Part shown: one piece after another, positions 26,078 to 35,877 of the stretch
Layout of the letters: each line of letters opens with the position of its first letter
How positions within the stretch are numbered: position 1 is the stretch's first letter
Assembly (NCBI GenBank): GCA_030603345.1
Contig: JAUVXZ010000004.1
Coordinates: forward strand, 1-40,320
DNA: 40,320 nt
Direction of reading: 5' to 3'
From: Pseudomonadota bacterium
Lineage (GTDB): Bacteria > Desulfobacterota > DSM-4660 > Desulfatiglandales > B25-G16
The notes under the pieces: generated by a model
What the model was told of the DNA's origin: nothing
The model's database searches: none
What the model saw: the letters and a program-made list of their open reading frames with translations, nothing else
Made by a program: the position numbers and the translations under genes

Positions 26078-26112
26078 GAGCTAATTTCCGTTGGAATTTG
26101 TAAGTCGTCCAC

Positions 26113-26151
26113 AAAAAAAGCCCCCTTCCTCATGTATTATGAAGGGGGCTT
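26113..26151 (-). terminator. intrinsic terminator of the ribosomal operon
   Basis: On the minus strand AAGCCCCCTTC and GAAGGGGGCTT form a perfect 11-base stem (26141-26151 with 26118-26128) with a 12-base loop, followed by a run of seven T (26113-26119). It lies after rplQ and immediately before pyrB, so leakage or regulated read-through would feed pyrB. I see no separate pyrB promoter in the remaining 36 bases. Confidence 0.93.
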
Positions 26152-26223
26152 GTTTTCTCGAAAAATGCTTCACGCTCCGTTTGAGCTTTCATCTCTTATC
26201 TCTTGTGCGCACCATTTCTCGCT

Positions 26224-26898
26224 TTATGGTTTCTCTGCTTTCTCCTGTTTTCTCTTGGCGACCTTCACTTTGTCTTTCGAGATGCCCTGTTTATCCTGGG
26301 AATCCTTTTTCTCCTTTTTGGAGGTCTTCTTTTTCTCCTCGGGAACCCCTGTTTTTCTTTTGGGGCTTTCTTTTTTGACCTCAGAAGCCTTTTTCTTTCC
26401 TTTGGGGGTATCCTTTTCCTCTTCAGCTTCAGGTACCTTTATTGTGCTCTTAGGGCTCTCCTGTTTATCTGAAGCCTTCTTGGGAACCTTCTCAGCGCCC
26501 TTTTGGTCCCTCTTAATGGCCTTATCCGCTCCTTTCCCCTTATCCGCCAATAACAGCTGGATAATCGCGACCGGTGCATTATCGCCGATCCTATGACCAG
26601 CTCTTAAAATCCTAACATAGCCACCCTGGCGATCCGAAAAACGCTCGCCCATCTGATCAAACAGTTTATTGGCAACAGATTTATCCATAAAATAGGAAAG
26701 GACCTGACGACGCGCATGAAGATCACCCCGTTTGGCAAGGGTGATCATCTTCTCAGCAACAGGTCGCAATGCCTTAGCCTTTGCATGTGTTGTTGAAATC
26801 TCCTCATACCGAAACAGGGAAGTGACCAGGTTTCTCAAAACGGCTTTTCGATGGCTTGAGTCCCGGCCCAGCTTTTTTCCTGCCTTTCTATGCCTCAT
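26224..26898 (-). CDS. rplQ: 50S ribosomal protein L17 with long charged tail
   Basis: Residues 1-120 are L17: [20 protein letters not shown], then [20 protein letters not shown] and IIQLLLADK. Family members normally end near 115-130. Here about 104 further residues follow (121-224), almost entirely Lys, Glu, Ser, Asp and Pro with recurring KKE/KDS/KGK clusters and no aromatic residues. They are probably disordered and may bind rRNA or the neighbour's acidic tail. The ATG overlaps the rpoA stop (ATGA). Composition and frame are uniform, so this is not an obvious frameshift. Confidence 0.95.
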   Translation of the reverse strand: MRHRKAGKKLGRDSSHRKAVLRNLVTSLFRYEEISTTHAKAKALRPVAEKMITLAKRGDLHARRQVLSYFMDKSVANKLFDQMGERFSDRQGGYVRILRAGHRIGDNAPVAIIQLLLADKGKGADKAIKRDQKGAEKVPKKASDKQESPKSTIKVPEAEEEKDTPKGKKKASEVKKESPKRKTGVPEEKKKTSKKEKKDSQDKQGISKDKVKVAKRKQEKAEKP

Positions 26899-27953
26899 TG
26901 ATCCTGTTCCTCTTCCTTCTCCCCCTGTCCTTCCTGTTCATCATGCTTGGGGAAGGGAAAATTTTCCAATTCCATGCCAAACTGCAGATCCATTTCCTCC
27001 AAGATCCTCTTTATCTCATTCAGGGACTTTCTTCCAAAATTCTTTGTCTTGAGCATCTCACTCTCTGTTTTCTGGACCAATTCGTAGATATATTTTATGT
27101 TAGCATTCTTCAGACAATTAGATGAGCGCACAGACAGTTCAAGCTCACTCACCGGCTTAAATAGATTCTCATTTATCTTTTCTTCCACCTCTTTTTCTTC
27201 TTTTTCTACTTCTTCTTCCGGTTCTTCTTCGAAATTGATGAAAGGAGTAGCCTGTTCCTTAAGAATCTTTGCAGCAAAGGCTAAAGCATCTTGTGGATTC
27301 ACCGTTCCATTCGTCCAGATCTCTAACGTCAATTTGTCATAATCAGTCCTCTGGCCGACCCGTGCGTTACCAACTACATAGCTCACTTTCCTGATCGGTG
27401 AGAAAAGAGCATCTATGATTATTACGCCGATTTCTTGATCTCCTGCCACATTCTTCTCTGCTGGAACGTATCCTCTGCCGGTTTTGACTATCATCTCAGC
27501 ATGCAAAACAGCATCCTTATTGAGCGTAGCAATATGGCTATCTGGATTCATTATTTCAACCTTCCCGTCGGTGAGCATATCGCCAGCCTTTGCCTCCTTT
27601 TCCCCTTTGAGATCCAGAACAAGCTTAATTTCCTCCTCTTCTTCTTCAATATCATTGACAGTCTTGAGATTCACTTCCTTTAGATTCAAAATGATGTCTG
27701 CTATATCCTCCTTTATCCCTGGAATCGTCGTAAATTCATGAGGCACACCATCAAATTTAACAGAGACAATGGCGGCCCCCTGCAGAGAAGACAGAAGAAT
27801 CCGTCTTAAAGCATTCCCAAGAGTGATCCCGAAACCCCTCTCTAGCGGCTGACAAACAAATTTCCCATAAAAATCCGTAAAGGAGTCGGTTTCGATTTCA
27901 ATCATCTTAGGTTTTGTCAAATCTCTCCAATTTCTTTGCTGTAGCTTTTTCAT
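26895..27953 (-). CDS. rpoA: RNA polymerase alpha subunit
   Basis: The 352 residues have an N-terminal dimerisation domain ([17 protein letters not shown], about 40-56). The C-terminal DNA/UP-element domain includes [20 protein letters not shown] with the Arg equivalent to E. coli R265. The protein is longer than the usual 330 or so because of an acidic insert (EEEEEE near 102), an acidic linker ([19 protein letters not shown]) and an acidic tail ending KEEEQDQ. GAGGTG lies about ten bases before the ATG. It overlaps rplQ by 4 bases in the usual rpsD-rpoA-rplQ order. Confidence 0.97.
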   Translation of the reverse strand: MKKLQQRNWRDLTKPKMIEIETDSFTDFYGKFVCQPLERGFGITLGNALRRILLSSLQGAAIVSVKFDGVPHEFTTIPGIKEDIADIILNLKEVNLKTVNDIEEEEEEIKLVLDLKGEKEAKAGDMLTDGKVEIMNPDSHIATLNKDAVLHAEMIVKTGRGYVPAEKNVAGDQEIGVIIIDALFSPIRKVSYVVGNARVGQRTDYDKLTLEIWTNGTVNPQDALAFAAKILKEQATPFINFEEEPEEEVEKEEKEVEEKINENLFKPVSELELSVRSSNCLKNANIKYIYELVQKTESEMLKTKNFGRKSLNEIKRILEEMDLQFGMELENFPFPKHDEQEGQGEKEEEQDQ

Positions 27954-28043
27954 GGATATAAATCACCTCAAAGACAGATTGTTTTATAGTGTCTTTAAAA
28001 GACTAGACCATTTCTTAATGATAGAATTGTTGGGGTGTGTTAC

Positions 28044-28673
28044 TTATTTTGAGTATAGCTCAACTATCAGTTGCTCATTGATAGGCATGGTTAACTCTTC
28101 ACGATTAGGAAATTCTTTGACGATACCACGAAAATTACTACCATCAACCTCTAACCACGAGGGCATCTCTCGCCTAACAACTGTCTCCATTGCCTCCAGA
28201 ATGAAAGGGCTCTTGCGGCTTTTCTCTCTTACCTCTATCACGTCACCGATCTTAACCTGGTAAGAAGGTATATTGACCTTCCTTCCATTCACAGTGAAAT
28301 GATTATGTCTCACCAGCTGCCTTGCCTGATTCCTTGAAGAGGCAAATCCCATCCGATAGACTATGTTTTCCAATCGGCGTTCTAGCAAGATTAACAGATT
28401 AGTGCCAGTAATTCCCTTTTGCCTATCAGCCCGGGTATAATACTTTCGAAACTGTTTTTCTAGCACCCCATAAATTCTCTTCACCTTTTGTTTTTCTCGA
28501 AGTTGGATCCCGTAGTCGGAGATCTTTCTACCTCTCCTCTGACCGTGCTGACCAGGGGGATAAGAGCGCCTTTCAAAGGCGCATTTGTCCGTGTAGCACC
28601 TGTCGCCTTTGAGGAACAGTTTCAGGTTTTCCCTCCTGCACAGCCGGCACGCAGCTTCAGAATATCGAGCCAC
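28044..28673 (-). CDS. rpsD: 30S ribosomal protein S4 (zinc-binding form)
   Basis: I start this 209-residue S4 at GTG 28673 ([15 protein letters not shown]), with GGAGG seven bases upstream. The longer frame to 28715 would overlap rpsK and has no matching leader. Cysteines 9, 12, 26 and 31 make the C+ zinc site. The S4 RNA-binding domain ([20 protein letters not shown]) is intact. It nucleates 16S 5'-domain assembly and often represses its operon. Confidence 0.96.
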   Translation of the reverse strand: MARYSEAACRLCRRENLKLFLKGDRCYTDKCAFERRSYPPGQHGQRRGRKISDYGIQLREKQKVKRIYGVLEKQFRKYYTRADRQKGITGTNLLILLERRLENIVYRMGFASSRNQARQLVRHNHFTVNGRKVNIPSYQVKIGDVIEVREKSRKSPFILEAMETVVRREMPSWLEVDGSNFRGIVKEFPNREELTMPINEQLIVELYSK

Positions 28674-28684
28674 TATTTTCCCTC

Positions 28685-29080
28685 CTACACCCTTCTCCTC
28701 TTTCGGGGCCTGCAACCGTTATGTGGAATGGGGGTCACATCTCTAATCATGGTGACGGAAAAGCCGTCCATTTGTAATGCCCGTAAGGCTGCTTCACGTC
28801 CAACACCGGGGCCCCTAACCCGAACCTCGGCAGTCTTCAGACCGACAGCCATTGCCTTTTTTAATGCACTCTGTGCTGCTAACTGGGCAGCAAAAGGAGT
28901 GCTTTTTCTAGAACCCTTAAAGCCAACCTGTCCTGGGCTCGAGGATGCTATCACGTTCCCGTTCATATCGGTTATGGTAATGATAGTGTTGTTAAAGGTA
29001 GACTGAATGTGCACGATCCCATTAACAACAATTTTTTTCTCTTTTTTGCCTTTACTCGCCTTTCCTGTTTCTTTGGCCAC
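28685..29080 (-). CDS. rpsK: 30S ribosomal protein S11
   Basis: 131 residues, standard length. [20 protein letters not shown] and the C-terminal [15 protein letters not shown] are diagnostic. The start is GTG 29080, preceded by GGAGGGG. A lysine-rich 15-residue N-terminus precedes the fold. It lies on the 30S platform beside S6/S18. Gaps of 11 bases to rpsD and 15 to rpsM show operon packing. Confidence 0.97.
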   Translation of the reverse strand: MAKETGKASKGKKEKKIVVNGIVHIQSTFNNTIITITDMNGNVIASSSPGQVGFKGSRKSTPFAAQLAAQSALKKAMAVGLKTAEVRVRGPGVGREAALRALQMDGFSVTMIRDVTPIPHNGCRPRKRRRV

Positions 29081-29095
29081 TACCCCTCCAAACCT

Positions 29096-29464
29096 TTATT
29101 TTCTGCGTCTTCCAATCATCCTTCTGGGCCCCCTTCGTGTTCTTGCGTTTGTATGAGTTCTCTGGCCTCTAGCAGGGAGGCCTTTCCTGTGCCGTAGCCC
29201 CCTATAGCACCCCATATCCATCAGGCGCTTAATATTCATAGATACTTCCCGTCTCAGATCTCCTTCCACCTGAAAGGATTCATCAATTATCTTTCTGGCC
29301 CTTGTTACTTCTTCCTCAGTGAGTTGATCTGATTTGGTATCTAAGTTTACGCCTGCCTTCTCAAGAATCTTCCGAGAACTGCTCCTCCCTATTCCATAAA
29401 TATAGGTAAGGGCTATCTCGATTCTCTTTCCCTTTGGTAAATCAACACCAGCGATTCTGGCCAC
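29096..29464 (-). CDS. rpsM: 30S ribosomal protein S13
   Basis: 122 residues. [20 protein letters not shown] at the start and [20 protein letters not shown] near the end are typical of S13, the 30S head protein that contacts the P-site tRNA through its basic C-terminal tail ([13 protein letters not shown]). The start is GTG 29464 with GGGAG upstream. Confidence 0.97.
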   Translation of the reverse strand: MARIAGVDLPKGKRIEIALTYIYGIGRSSSRKILEKAGVNLDTKSDQLTEEEVTRARKIIDESFQVEGDLRREVSMNIKRLMDMGCYRGLRHRKGLPARGQRTHTNARTRRGPRRMIGRRRK

Positions 29465-29519
29465 AACGCGTTCTCCCTAAAAGACCCTAAAACAACCTCG
29501 ATTCCTAATTTTCAAGCAC

Positions 29520-29633
29520 CTAGCCCTGTCTCTGTTTATGCCGAGGATTATCACAGATTACCCTGAGCACACCTTTCCTCTTGACTATCTTGCAGTTTTT
29601 GCATCTCTTCTTTATGGATGATCGAACCTTCAT
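29520..29633 (-). CDS. rpmJ: 50S ribosomal protein L36 (zinc-binding)
   Basis: This 37-residue protein, starting [20 protein letters not shown], has zinc ligands C11, C14, C27 and H32, the standard C+ form. It starts at ATG 29633, three bases after the secY stop. The adk, map and infA genes often found between secY and rpmJ are absent here. Confidence 0.95.
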   Translation of the reverse strand: MKVRSSIKKRCKNCKIVKRKGVLRVICDNPRHKQRQG

Positions 29634-29636
29634 ATC

Positions 29637-30950
29637 TTATCTCACTCTACTGAGCCCCCTCTTCATGAAACCCTCATAATGCCTTGTTAGCAAATGGGTC
29701 TCTATCTGGGTAATAGTATCCATACCAACACCAACCACAATCAAAAGGGCTGTTCCCCCAAAATAAAAAGGAACATTGAGTCTGTAAATTAAGATCTCAG
29801 GCAAAATACAGATAACGGAAACGTAAATGGCTCCACTGAATGTTATTCTTGTGAGCACCCGGTCAATGAACTCGGCAGTACTTCTTCCGGGCCTAATGCC
29901 AGGGATAAATCCGCCATACTTTTTCATATTGTCAGCAACCTCAGCAGGGTTAAAATGAATAGCTGTGTAAAAATAGCAAAAGAAAATAATAAAACCCACA
30001 TAAAGCAGGGTATATATCAGTCGCCCGGGCGCCAGGGACGTCACAATGAACTGAAGCCAACCGATCTGCTTCACGGTTAGGAAACCTGCTATGGTAGCTG
30101 GAAACATAATTATGGAAGAAGCAAAGATTGGAGGAATAACGCCAGCAGTATTGACCTTTAATGGTAGATGGGTGCTCTGACCCCCATACATTTTCCTGCC
30201 AATCACCCTTTTTGCGTACTGAACCGGGATGCGTCTCTGACCTCTTTCAATGAAAACAATGACCCCCACAATAGCAATCATAAAAACAACCAAGAGGATT
30301 CCAAAAAATGGACTCATCTCTCCCGTACCCATTAAGCGAAATGAGTTGCCAATAGCTAATGGCAACCGTGCCACAATCCCTGAAAAGATGATCAATGATA
30401 TGCCATTTCCTATACCCCGCTCGGTTATCTGTTCACCAAGCCACATCAAAAAGGTTGTACCGGCAGACAAGGTTATCATGGTCATAAGCCTAAAGCCCCA
30501 GCCTCCTACCGGAACAATCAGAGCTCCTGAAGGGCTTGTCATGCTCTCCAGACCGACCGCTATACCAAAACCCTGGACAAGGCTCAGTATCACCGTACCG
30601 TAACGCGTATATCGTGTAATCTTTTTTCGTCCAGCTTCTCCCTCTTTTTTCAATTTCTCCAAATGGGGAACAACTACGGTGAGAAGCTCCAAAATGATCG
30701 CCGCACTTATGTAAGGCATTATCCCGAGGGCCATTACCGATAGCCTCTGGAGAGCTCCTCCTGAGAACATATCAAACAGACCAAATAAGGTGCCCTGTCT
30801 GGCGCCAAAAAAGGCAGCCAAAGCTGATCCATCAATACCAGCTGTTGGAATGTGACACCCAAGCCGGTAAACCGCCAGCATCAAGAGGGTAAAAATTATC
30901 CTCTTCTTAAGTTCTGGAATCTTTGTTATGTTTTGAAAACCGCCGATCAC
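29637..30950 (-). CDS. secY: protein translocase subunit SecY
   Basis: The 437 residues have ten hydrophobic helices. Markers are RRIIFTLLMLAVYRLG-like N-terminal helix 1 (here KRIIFTLLMLAVYRLGCHIP), the plug region after FDMFSGGALQRLSVMALGI, LGEQITERGIGNGISLIIF and the cytosolic loop RRIPVQYAKR. It forms the SecYEG channel in the inner membrane. The start is GTG 30950, two bases after the rplO stop, so the two are tightly coupled. Confidence 0.97.
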   Translation of the reverse strand: MIGGFQNITKIPELKKRIIFTLLMLAVYRLGCHIPTAGIDGSALAAFFGARQGTLFGLFDMFSGGALQRLSVMALGIMPYISAAIILELLTVVVPHLEKLKKEGEAGRKKITRYTRYGTVILSLVQGFGIAVGLESMTSPSGALIVPVGGWGFRLMTMITLSAGTTFLMWLGEQITERGIGNGISLIIFSGIVARLPLAIGNSFRLMGTGEMSPFFGILLVVFMIAIVGVIVFIERGQRRIPVQYAKRVIGRKMYGGQSTHLPLKVNTAGVIPPIFASSIIMFPATIAGFLTVKQIGWLQFIVTSLAPGRLIYTLLYVGFIIFFCYFYTAIHFNPAEVADNMKKYGGFIPGIRPGRSTAEFIDRVLTRITFSGAIYVSVICILPEILIYRLNVPFYFGGTALLIVVGVGMDTITQIETHLLTRHYEGFMKRGLSRVR

Positions 30951-30952
30951 CG

Positions 30953-31390
30953 TTACACCACCTCTACCGTGCCGCCTACAGATTCAATCTTCTCTTTTGC
31001 TGACTGACTGACTTTATCGAGCTTTATGGTGAGGGGATGAGATATCTCCCCTATGCCCAAAAGCTTTACTGCCACAGGCTTTTTGAGTAACCCAGCCTTG
31101 CACAATGTGTCTCTGTCGATCGTTTCGCCTGAGGCAAAATCTTTAAGATCTCTTATGTTAATAATTTCATACTGTTTCTTGAAGATATTGGTAAAACCCC
31201 GTTTCGGAATTCTTCTCTGAAGAGGCATTTGCCCACCTTCAAATCCTACATTAACTCCTCCGCCAGAGCGCGAGTTTTGCCCTTTCGTGCCCCTGCCCGC
31301 AGTTTTTCCCTTTCCTGAACCTCCTCCTCTGCCGATTCTCTTTGCCTTTTTCCTCAAACCGTTCGATGACATCAATTCATGCAACTTCAT
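30953..31390 (-). CDS. rplO: 50S ribosomal protein L15
   Basis: 145 residues. The N-terminal basic, glycine-rich extension (RIGRGGGSGKGKTAGRGTKG) that runs into 23S rRNA and the C-terminal KIESVGGTVEVV are characteristic. It begins 26 bases after rpsE stops. In most bacteria rpmD (L30) lies in that position, and no L30 frame fits in 26 bases. Confidence 0.97.
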   Translation of the reverse strand: MKLHELMSSNGLRKKAKRIGRGGGSGKGKTAGRGTKGQNSRSGGGVNVGFEGGQMPLQRRIPKRGFTNIFKKQYEIINIRDLKDFASGETIDRDTLCKAGLLKKPVAVKLLGIGEISHPLTIKLDKVSQSAKEKIESVGGTVEVV

Positions 31391-31416
31391 ATGGGCTCCT
31401 CTAACTCCAGAATGGC

Positions 31417-31914
31417 TCAGCTCAAAATCTCCTCTACAGTCTTGCCCCGGGACCTTGCTATCTCCTCCGGGGTTCTCAAAGACATCAGCCCATTCAGGGT
31501 GGCCTTAACCAGATTATGGGGATTATGGGAACGCAGGCATTTGCTCACAACGTTCCTGACACCGGCCGCCTCTAAAACTGCCCTAACTGCCCCTCCAGCA
31601 ATAATGCCTGTTCCGGGGCGGGCTGGCTTAAGTAAAACAGAACTCGAACCGGAAACTCCGATTATCTCATGTGGAATGGAATCCTCTAAAAGTGAAACGG
31701 CTCTCATATCTTTTTTGGCCCGTTCCCCTCCCTTTCTTATCGCTTCTGGGACCTCATTCGCCTTGCCCAATCCGGTGCCAACCGTACCATTGCCATCGCC
31801 AATCACAACAATAGCGCTGAAGCTAAACCTGCGACCTCCTTTTACGACTTTTGCAACTCTGTTGATATAGACAACCTTCTCAACAAGTTGTGCGTCTTCG
31901 TCTTCTTTGATCAA
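31417..31914 (-). CDS. rpsE: 30S ribosomal protein S5
   Basis: 165 residues. Its N-terminal dsRNA-binding-type domain ([20 protein letters not shown]) and [20 protein letters not shown] are typical of S5, which helps set decoding accuracy. The start is TTG 31914 with AGGAG six bases upstream, an unusual start codon but well supported. Confidence 0.96.
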   Translation of the reverse strand: MIKEDEDAQLVEKVVYINRVAKVVKGGRRFSFSAIVVIGDGNGTVGTGLGKANEVPEAIRKGGERAKKDMRAVSLLEDSIPHEIIGVSGSSSVLLKPARPGTGIIAGGAVRAVLEAAGVRNVVSKCLRSHNPHNLVKATLNGLMSLRTPEEIARSRGKTVEEILS

Positions 31915-31936
31915 TTACTGCTCCTTTTTGCCCTTA

Positions 31937-32308
31937 TCAAAAAATCAGTCCCTTTTCTCGCGCAGCATCGGCAAGCGCTTTAACCCTTCCATGATAAAGA
32001 AAGCTGCCCCTGTCAAAAACAACCTCTTTTATGCCCTTTGCCTTACCTTTTTTTCCGATTGACTCACCGACCAATACTGCCCCCTTTATATTACCGCCAA
32101 TACCTTTGACCTTAGGCTTGACGTCTTTACAGACAGTTGCTGCTGACACCAGGGTTCTGCCAGTTGTGTCATCTATGATTTGAGCATATATGTGCTTCGC
32201 TGTCTTGAAAACAGTCAACCGTGGTCGTTCGGGCGTTCCTTGTATCTTCTTTCTTACCCTCTTCTTCCTTTTTAACCGAGCATCTCTTTTGTCTGTAACA
32301 GAAATCAT
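31937..32308 (-). CDS. rplR: 50S ribosomal protein L18
   Basis: 123 residues. [20 protein letters not shown] and the C-terminal [20 protein letters not shown] identify L18, which carries 5S rRNA into the central protuberance. A very basic N-terminal stretch ([14 protein letters not shown]) precedes the fold. ATG 32308. Confidence 0.97.
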   Translation of the reverse strand: MISVTDKRDARLKRKKRVRKKIQGTPERPRLTVFKTAKHIYAQIIDDTTGRTLVSAATVCKDVKPKVKGIGGNIKGAVLVGESIGKKGKAKGIKEVVFDRGSFLYHGRVKALADAAREKGLIF

Positions 32309-32334
32309 AATGGGTCACTAACCGAAAAACCAAT

Positions 32335-32877
32335 CTATTTTTTTACTCCTGTCTTTCCGGCCTTCCGTCTAATTTTTTCTTCAAAATATTTGACCCCCTT
32401 TCCTTTATACGGCTCGGGGGCTCTAAAACCTCTAATCTTGGCTGCTGTACTCCCTAAGAGTTCCTTATCGATCCCACTCAATACCACCCTGTTCCTTTGA
32501 TCAATCTGGGCATCAATTCCCGTGGGAATATCATAGGCAATAGGGTGCGAATACCCGAGATGAAAAACCAGCTGGTCACCTGAACGTTCAACCCTATACC
32601 CCACACCAATTACCTCAAGGGTCTTCTTAAATCCCTCGGTAACACCCAGAACCATGTTAGCTATCAGTGAACGAAAAAGACCATACAGTGAGCGAGATTC
32701 TTTCGAGTTATCAGCATTGGTCACCAGTATCTGTGAACCATCGATATCTAATTGGACCTTAGGATGAATCAGGCGTCGCAACTCCCCCTTCGGTCCCTTC
32801 ACCAATAACATAGTACCATCAAAGGTAATTTCTACCCCTTTTGGCACCATAATCGGCTTTTTTCCTACTCTTGACAT
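32335..32877 (-). CDS. rplF: 50S ribosomal protein L6
   Basis: 180 residues, usual size. MSRVGKKPIMVPKGVEI begins the first of two alpha/beta repeats, and the C-terminal PYKGKGVKYFEEKIRRKAGK is the L6 signature. L6 sits near the factor-binding site by the sarcin-ricin loop. A 46-base gap separates it from rpsH upstream. Confidence 0.97.
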   Translation of the reverse strand: MSRVGKKPIMVPKGVEITFDGTMLLVKGPKGELRRLIHPKVQLDIDGSQILVTNADNSKESRSLYGLFRSLIANMVLGVTEGFKKTLEVIGVGYRVERSGDQLVFHLGYSHPIAYDIPTGIDAQIDQRNRVVLSGIDKELLGSTAAKIRGFRAPEPYKGKGVKYFEEKIRRKAGKTGVKK

Positions 32878-32923
32878 TGCCTTCAGACTCTCTGCTGCTG
32901 GATCAGGTCTTGACGGGCTATTG

Positions 32924-33322
32924 CTACCAAACCGAGCAAATAATCTCTCCCCCTATTCCCATTTTTCTGGCCTCTCTGTCGGTCATTACCCCTCTAGAGG
33001 TTGATACGATATTGATCCCAAGACCATTTAGTACCTTAGGGATTTTTTTACATCGTGTATATACCCTGCAGCTCGGCTTGCTTACCCTTTCAAGACCTTT
33101 AATAACCGGGTCTTTGTCCTCTCCGTATTTCAGGTAGATTATGAGACGATCTTGCTTGTCATCTTTGATTATCTTGTAGTTTCTGATGTAGCCTTCAAAT
33201 CTTAATATCTTGGCTATATTAACCTTAATCATTGTGCACGGGATCTCTACTTCATCGTATGAAGCCATAATCGCATTTCTAATCCTGGTGAGCATATCAG
33301 CAATAGGATCAGTCATCGTCAT
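32924..33322 (-). CDS. rpsH: 30S ribosomal protein S8
   Basis: 132 residues. TDPIADMLTRIRNAIMASYD at the start and STSRGVMTDREARKMGIGGE at the end are standard S8 signatures. S8 binds the central domain of 16S rRNA and, in E. coli, represses the spc operon at the rplE region; no such site was identified here. Confidence 0.97.
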   Translation of the reverse strand: MTMTDPIADMLTRIRNAIMASYDEVEIPCTMIKVNIAKILRFEGYIRNYKIIKDDKQDRLIIYLKYGEDKDPVIKGLERVSKPSCRVYTRCKKIPKVLNGLGINIVSTSRGVMTDREARKMGIGGEIICSVW

Positions 33323-33345
33323 CCTTTGTCTCCCTTACTACTCTT

Positions 33346-33531
33346 CTACCAACTGGATTTAGTAACTCCTGGTATATCGCCTCGTGAGGCCAAACCTCTG
33401 AAGCAAATCCGACAAATTCCAAATCTTCTCAAAAAGCCTCTGCTTCTGCCACAGAGAGGGCACCTGTTATACCTGCGAGCAGAAAATTTTGGTGTTCTCT
33501 TCGCCTTTGCAATCAAGGATTTTCTTGCCAA
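33346..33531 (-). CDS. rpsN: 30S ribosomal protein S14 type Z (zinc-binding)
   Basis: I start this at TTG 33531, giving 61 residues ([16 protein letters not shown]), the exact length of type-Z S14. C24, C27, C40 and C43 form the zinc site. The longer frame to 33618 would read through the 3' end of rplE. GGGG lies five to six bases before the TTG. It is 13 bases after the rplE stop. Confidence 0.95.
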   Translation of the reverse strand: MARKSLIAKAKRTPKFSARRYNRCPLCGRSRGFLRRFGICRICFRGLASRGDIPGVTKSSW

Positions 33532-33544
33532 AACAACCCCTTTC

Positions 33545-34084
33545 TCACCTCCGAAATAGCAATCCCATCCTCGCAAGAAGAAAACGAGCTTCTGCATCTG
33601 TTCTGGAGGTTGTAACAATAGTAATATTAAGGCCTTTTACCTGATCAATTTTGTCATAGTTGATCTCGGGAAAAATAATTTGCTCCTTAATGCCGAGTGT
33701 AAAATTACCTCGACCATCAAAGGCCTTATCTGATAAACCTCGAAAATCTCTAACTCTGGGGAGGGCTACATTGAAGAGCTTATCTAAAAAATAGTACATC
33801 CTCTCCCTTCGCAGGGTGACCATACACCCAATGGGCATCCCTTCTCTCAGCTTAAATCCCGCAATGGACTGCTTAGCTCGGGTAACCACAGGTCTCTGAG
33901 CAGCAATAACTGCCAGTTCGTCAACCCCTGAATCTAGTACCTTGATATTGTGTATTGCCTCACCGAGTCCCATGTTGAGAACCACCTTAACAAGTTTTGG
34001 TACCTCCATGATATTTCGATAGCCAAACTCTTTTATAAAAGCCGGTACGATTTCTCTGACATATTTTTCCCTTAACCGAGACAT
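33545..34084 (-). CDS. rplE: 50S ribosomal protein L5
   Basis: 179 residues. [36 protein letters not shown] and [19 protein letters not shown] are diagnostic of L5, the 5S rRNA-binding protein that contacts P-site tRNA and bridges to S13. ATG 34084. A 104-base spacer lies between this and rplX, longer than other gaps in the operon; no gene or hairpin is evident in it. Confidence 0.97.
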   Translation of the reverse strand: MSRLREKYVREIVPAFIKEFGYRNIMEVPKLVKVVLNMGLGEAIHNIKVLDSGVDELAVIAAQRPVVTRAKQSIAGFKLREGMPIGCMVTLRRERMYYFLDKLFNVALPRVRDFRGLSDKAFDGRGNFTLGIKEQIIFPEINYDKIDQVKGLNITIVTTSRTDAEARFLLARMGLLFRR

Positions 34085-34188
34085 AGCAAATAGTTGGTTT
34101 AATTCGTTTGATTCGTTTTACTGGTTTGCATTGCTCACACCACAAGTAACCGAGCGTATGCACTTAATAAGACAAAGGGAACATAGTA

Positions 34189-34518
34189 TTACTTGTCTAA
34201 AAACTCCCCGCACTTTTTGCAAAACCTGACCTTGCTGCCATCCTCGAGTACCTTGTTACCTATCCTTGCTATCTCGGCACATTTGCCACAGACAAGCATA
34301 AGGTTGGATAGACGAATGGGGCCTTCTTTTTCAACAATACCACCCTTACTGCCTTTACCTCCAGGTCTGGTATGCCTTTTGACCATATTTAGTTTTTCTA
34401 CTATAGCCCTTTCTTTTTCGGGAATCACCTTCAAAACCGAGCCGATCTTCCCCTTTTCTTTGCCAGCAATTACCATTACCTTATCATTCTTTCTTATGTG
34501 AAACTTCTGTTTGGCCAT
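34189..34518 (-). CDS. rplX: 50S ribosomal protein L24
   Basis: 109 residues. An N-terminal KOW motif (KNDKVMVIAGKEKGKIGSVL) and MVKRHTRPGGKGSKGGIVEK identify L24, an early 50S assembly initiator. The C-terminal half has two CxxC pairs (CGKC, CKKC) that could bind zinc, as in many longer L24 proteins. Confidence 0.96.
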   Translation of the reverse strand: MAKQKFHIRKNDKVMVIAGKEKGKIGSVLKVIPEKERAIVEKLNMVKRHTRPGGKGSKGGIVEKEGPIRLSNLMLVCGKCAEIARIGNKVLEDGSKVRFCKKCGEFLDK

Positions 34519-34539
34519 AATAGATACCCTTGAAACCAG

Positions 34540-34908
34540 TTACAGCACCTCAGGGGCAAGAGAGATTATCTTCATAAACCTTTTTGCCCGCAACTCCCTG
34601 GCAACAGGTCCGAAAATTCGCGTTCCAATCGGCTCATTTTGTGGACTGATTAATACCGCCGAGTTTTCATCGAACTTGATGTATGAACCATCATCCCGCC
34701 TAATCTCCTTGACTGTTCTGACGATAACCGCCCTTAAAACATCACCCTTCTTTACTTTGCTATTAGGCAAAGACTCCTTAACAGATACCACAATAACATC
34801 ACCTACTCGTGCGTATCTTCTCCTTGTGCCGCCGAGAACCTTTATGCAGTACAATTTCTTGGCACCTGAATTATCAGCCACATTTAATATTGTCTCAGCC
34901 TGGATCAT
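34540..34908 (-). CDS. rplN: 50S ribosomal protein L14
   Basis: Starting at ATG 34908 gives [20 protein letters not shown] and 122 residues, the universal L14 length and beginning. The open frame to 34983 has no family match in its extra 25 residues. [20 protein letters not shown] is the C-terminal signature. L14 forms a bridge to 16S helix 14. Confidence 0.97.
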   Translation of the reverse strand: MIQAETILNVADNSGAKKLYCIKVLGGTRRRYARVGDVIVVSVKESLPNSKVKKGDVLRAVIVRTVKEIRRDDGSYIKFDENSAVLISPQNEPIGTRIFGPVARELRAKRFMKIISLAPEVL

Positions 34909-34975
34909 AGCGATTATCTCTTTTAATAAAAAACCTGGTGCTGTAAAACCCATGGAAAATAGAAGAAACGCTCTA

Positions 34976-35233
34976 TTAGTCACCTGTCTCCAAAATCTCT
35001 GAAACTCTCCATCTTTTCAACTTACTCAAAGGGCGGGATTCAATTATTCTCACCTTATCGCCTGTCTGGCACCTATTGTGGGGGTCATGTACCAGATATT
35101 TCGCCCGGTACCTGATGTACCTTTTATATTTCTTATGCTTGGCCAATCTCTCAACTAAGACCCTCACAGTCTTATCCATGTTGCTGTTTAAGACAATGCC
35201 AGTCATCTCTTTTCTTTTACCGCGTATCTCCAT
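34976..35233 (-). CDS. rpsQ: 30S ribosomal protein S17
   Basis: I choose ATG 35233 ([20 protein letters not shown]), giving 85 residues as is usual. It overlaps the rpmC end by 17 bases, so translation is probably coupled. The frame upstream to 35269 is rpmC sequence. [20 protein letters not shown] is the S17 signature. Confidence 0.93.
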   Translation of the reverse strand: MEIRGKRKEMTGIVLNSNMDKTVRVLVERLAKHKKYKRYIRYRAKYLVHDPHNRCQTGDKVRIIESRPLSKLKRWRVSEILETGD

Positions 35234-35450
35234 CCTCGGCCTCAGCTTTATCTTTATCTTTGTTGGCATATTTCTGGTTCAATACCGTCTTTATCCGAGC
35301 AATGTCCCTTTTCGCCTTTTTTAGAGCAGTATGGTTACTCAATTGGCCCGCCCCCATCTGAAATCGAAGGTTAAACAGCGCTTTTCTTGACTCCTTCTCC
35401 CGCTCCATCAATTCTTGAATACTCAACTCCCGTAGCTCTGCTGCTTTCAC
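35217..35450 (-). CDS. rpmC: 50S ribosomal protein L29
   Basis: 77 residues, starting at GTG 35450. [20 protein letters not shown] and [18 protein letters not shown] form the two-helix L29 fold at the exit tunnel, next to the docking site for trigger factor and SRP. About ten extra charged residues ([14 protein letters not shown]) extend the tail. Confidence 0.95.
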   Translation of the reverse strand: MKAAELRELSIQELMEREKESRKALFNLRFQMGAGQLSNHTALKKAKRDIARIKTVLNQKYANKDKDKAEAEDGDTR

Positions 35451-35454
35451 GGCG

Positions 35455-35865
35455 CTAGGAACTCCTCGTCAAGAATTTCGTAGCAAATGGTAGCTTATTG
35501 CCAGCCAACCGGAAGGCCTCTCGTGCTACCTCTCTGCCAACGCCTTCTATCTCATATAAAACCCTGCCAGGTTTTATCACTGCTACCCAACCTTCAAAAT
35601 TGCCCTTACCTTTACCCATTCTGGTTTCAGCAGGCTTCTTAGTGATAGGCTTATCCGGAAAAACCCGTATCCATATCTTGCCGCCCTTCTTTACATATCT
35701 CGTGATTGCTATCCTTGCAGCCTCGATCTGCCTTGCGGACATAAAACCACACTCTGCTGCCTGGAGACCAAAATCACCAAACTCAATATCCGACCCTCGA
35801 TAGGCCTTACCCCTCATCCGCCCCTTTTGCACCATTCTATGTTTAACCTTTCTCGGGCTGAGCAT
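35455..35865 (-). CDS. rplP: 50S ribosomal protein L16
   Basis: 136 residues, usual length. [40 protein letters not shown] and [20 protein letters not shown] are diagnostic. It lies near the A-site and 5S rRNA and ends four bases before rpmC. Confidence 0.97.
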   Translation of the reverse strand: MLSPRKVKHRMVQKGRMRGKAYRGSDIEFGDFGLQAAECGFMSARQIEAARIAITRYVKKGGKIWIRVFPDKPITKKPAETRMGKGKGNFEGWVAVIKPGRVLYEIEGVGREVAREAFRLAGNKLPFATKFLTRSS

Positions 35866-35877
35866 ACGATTCCCTTT

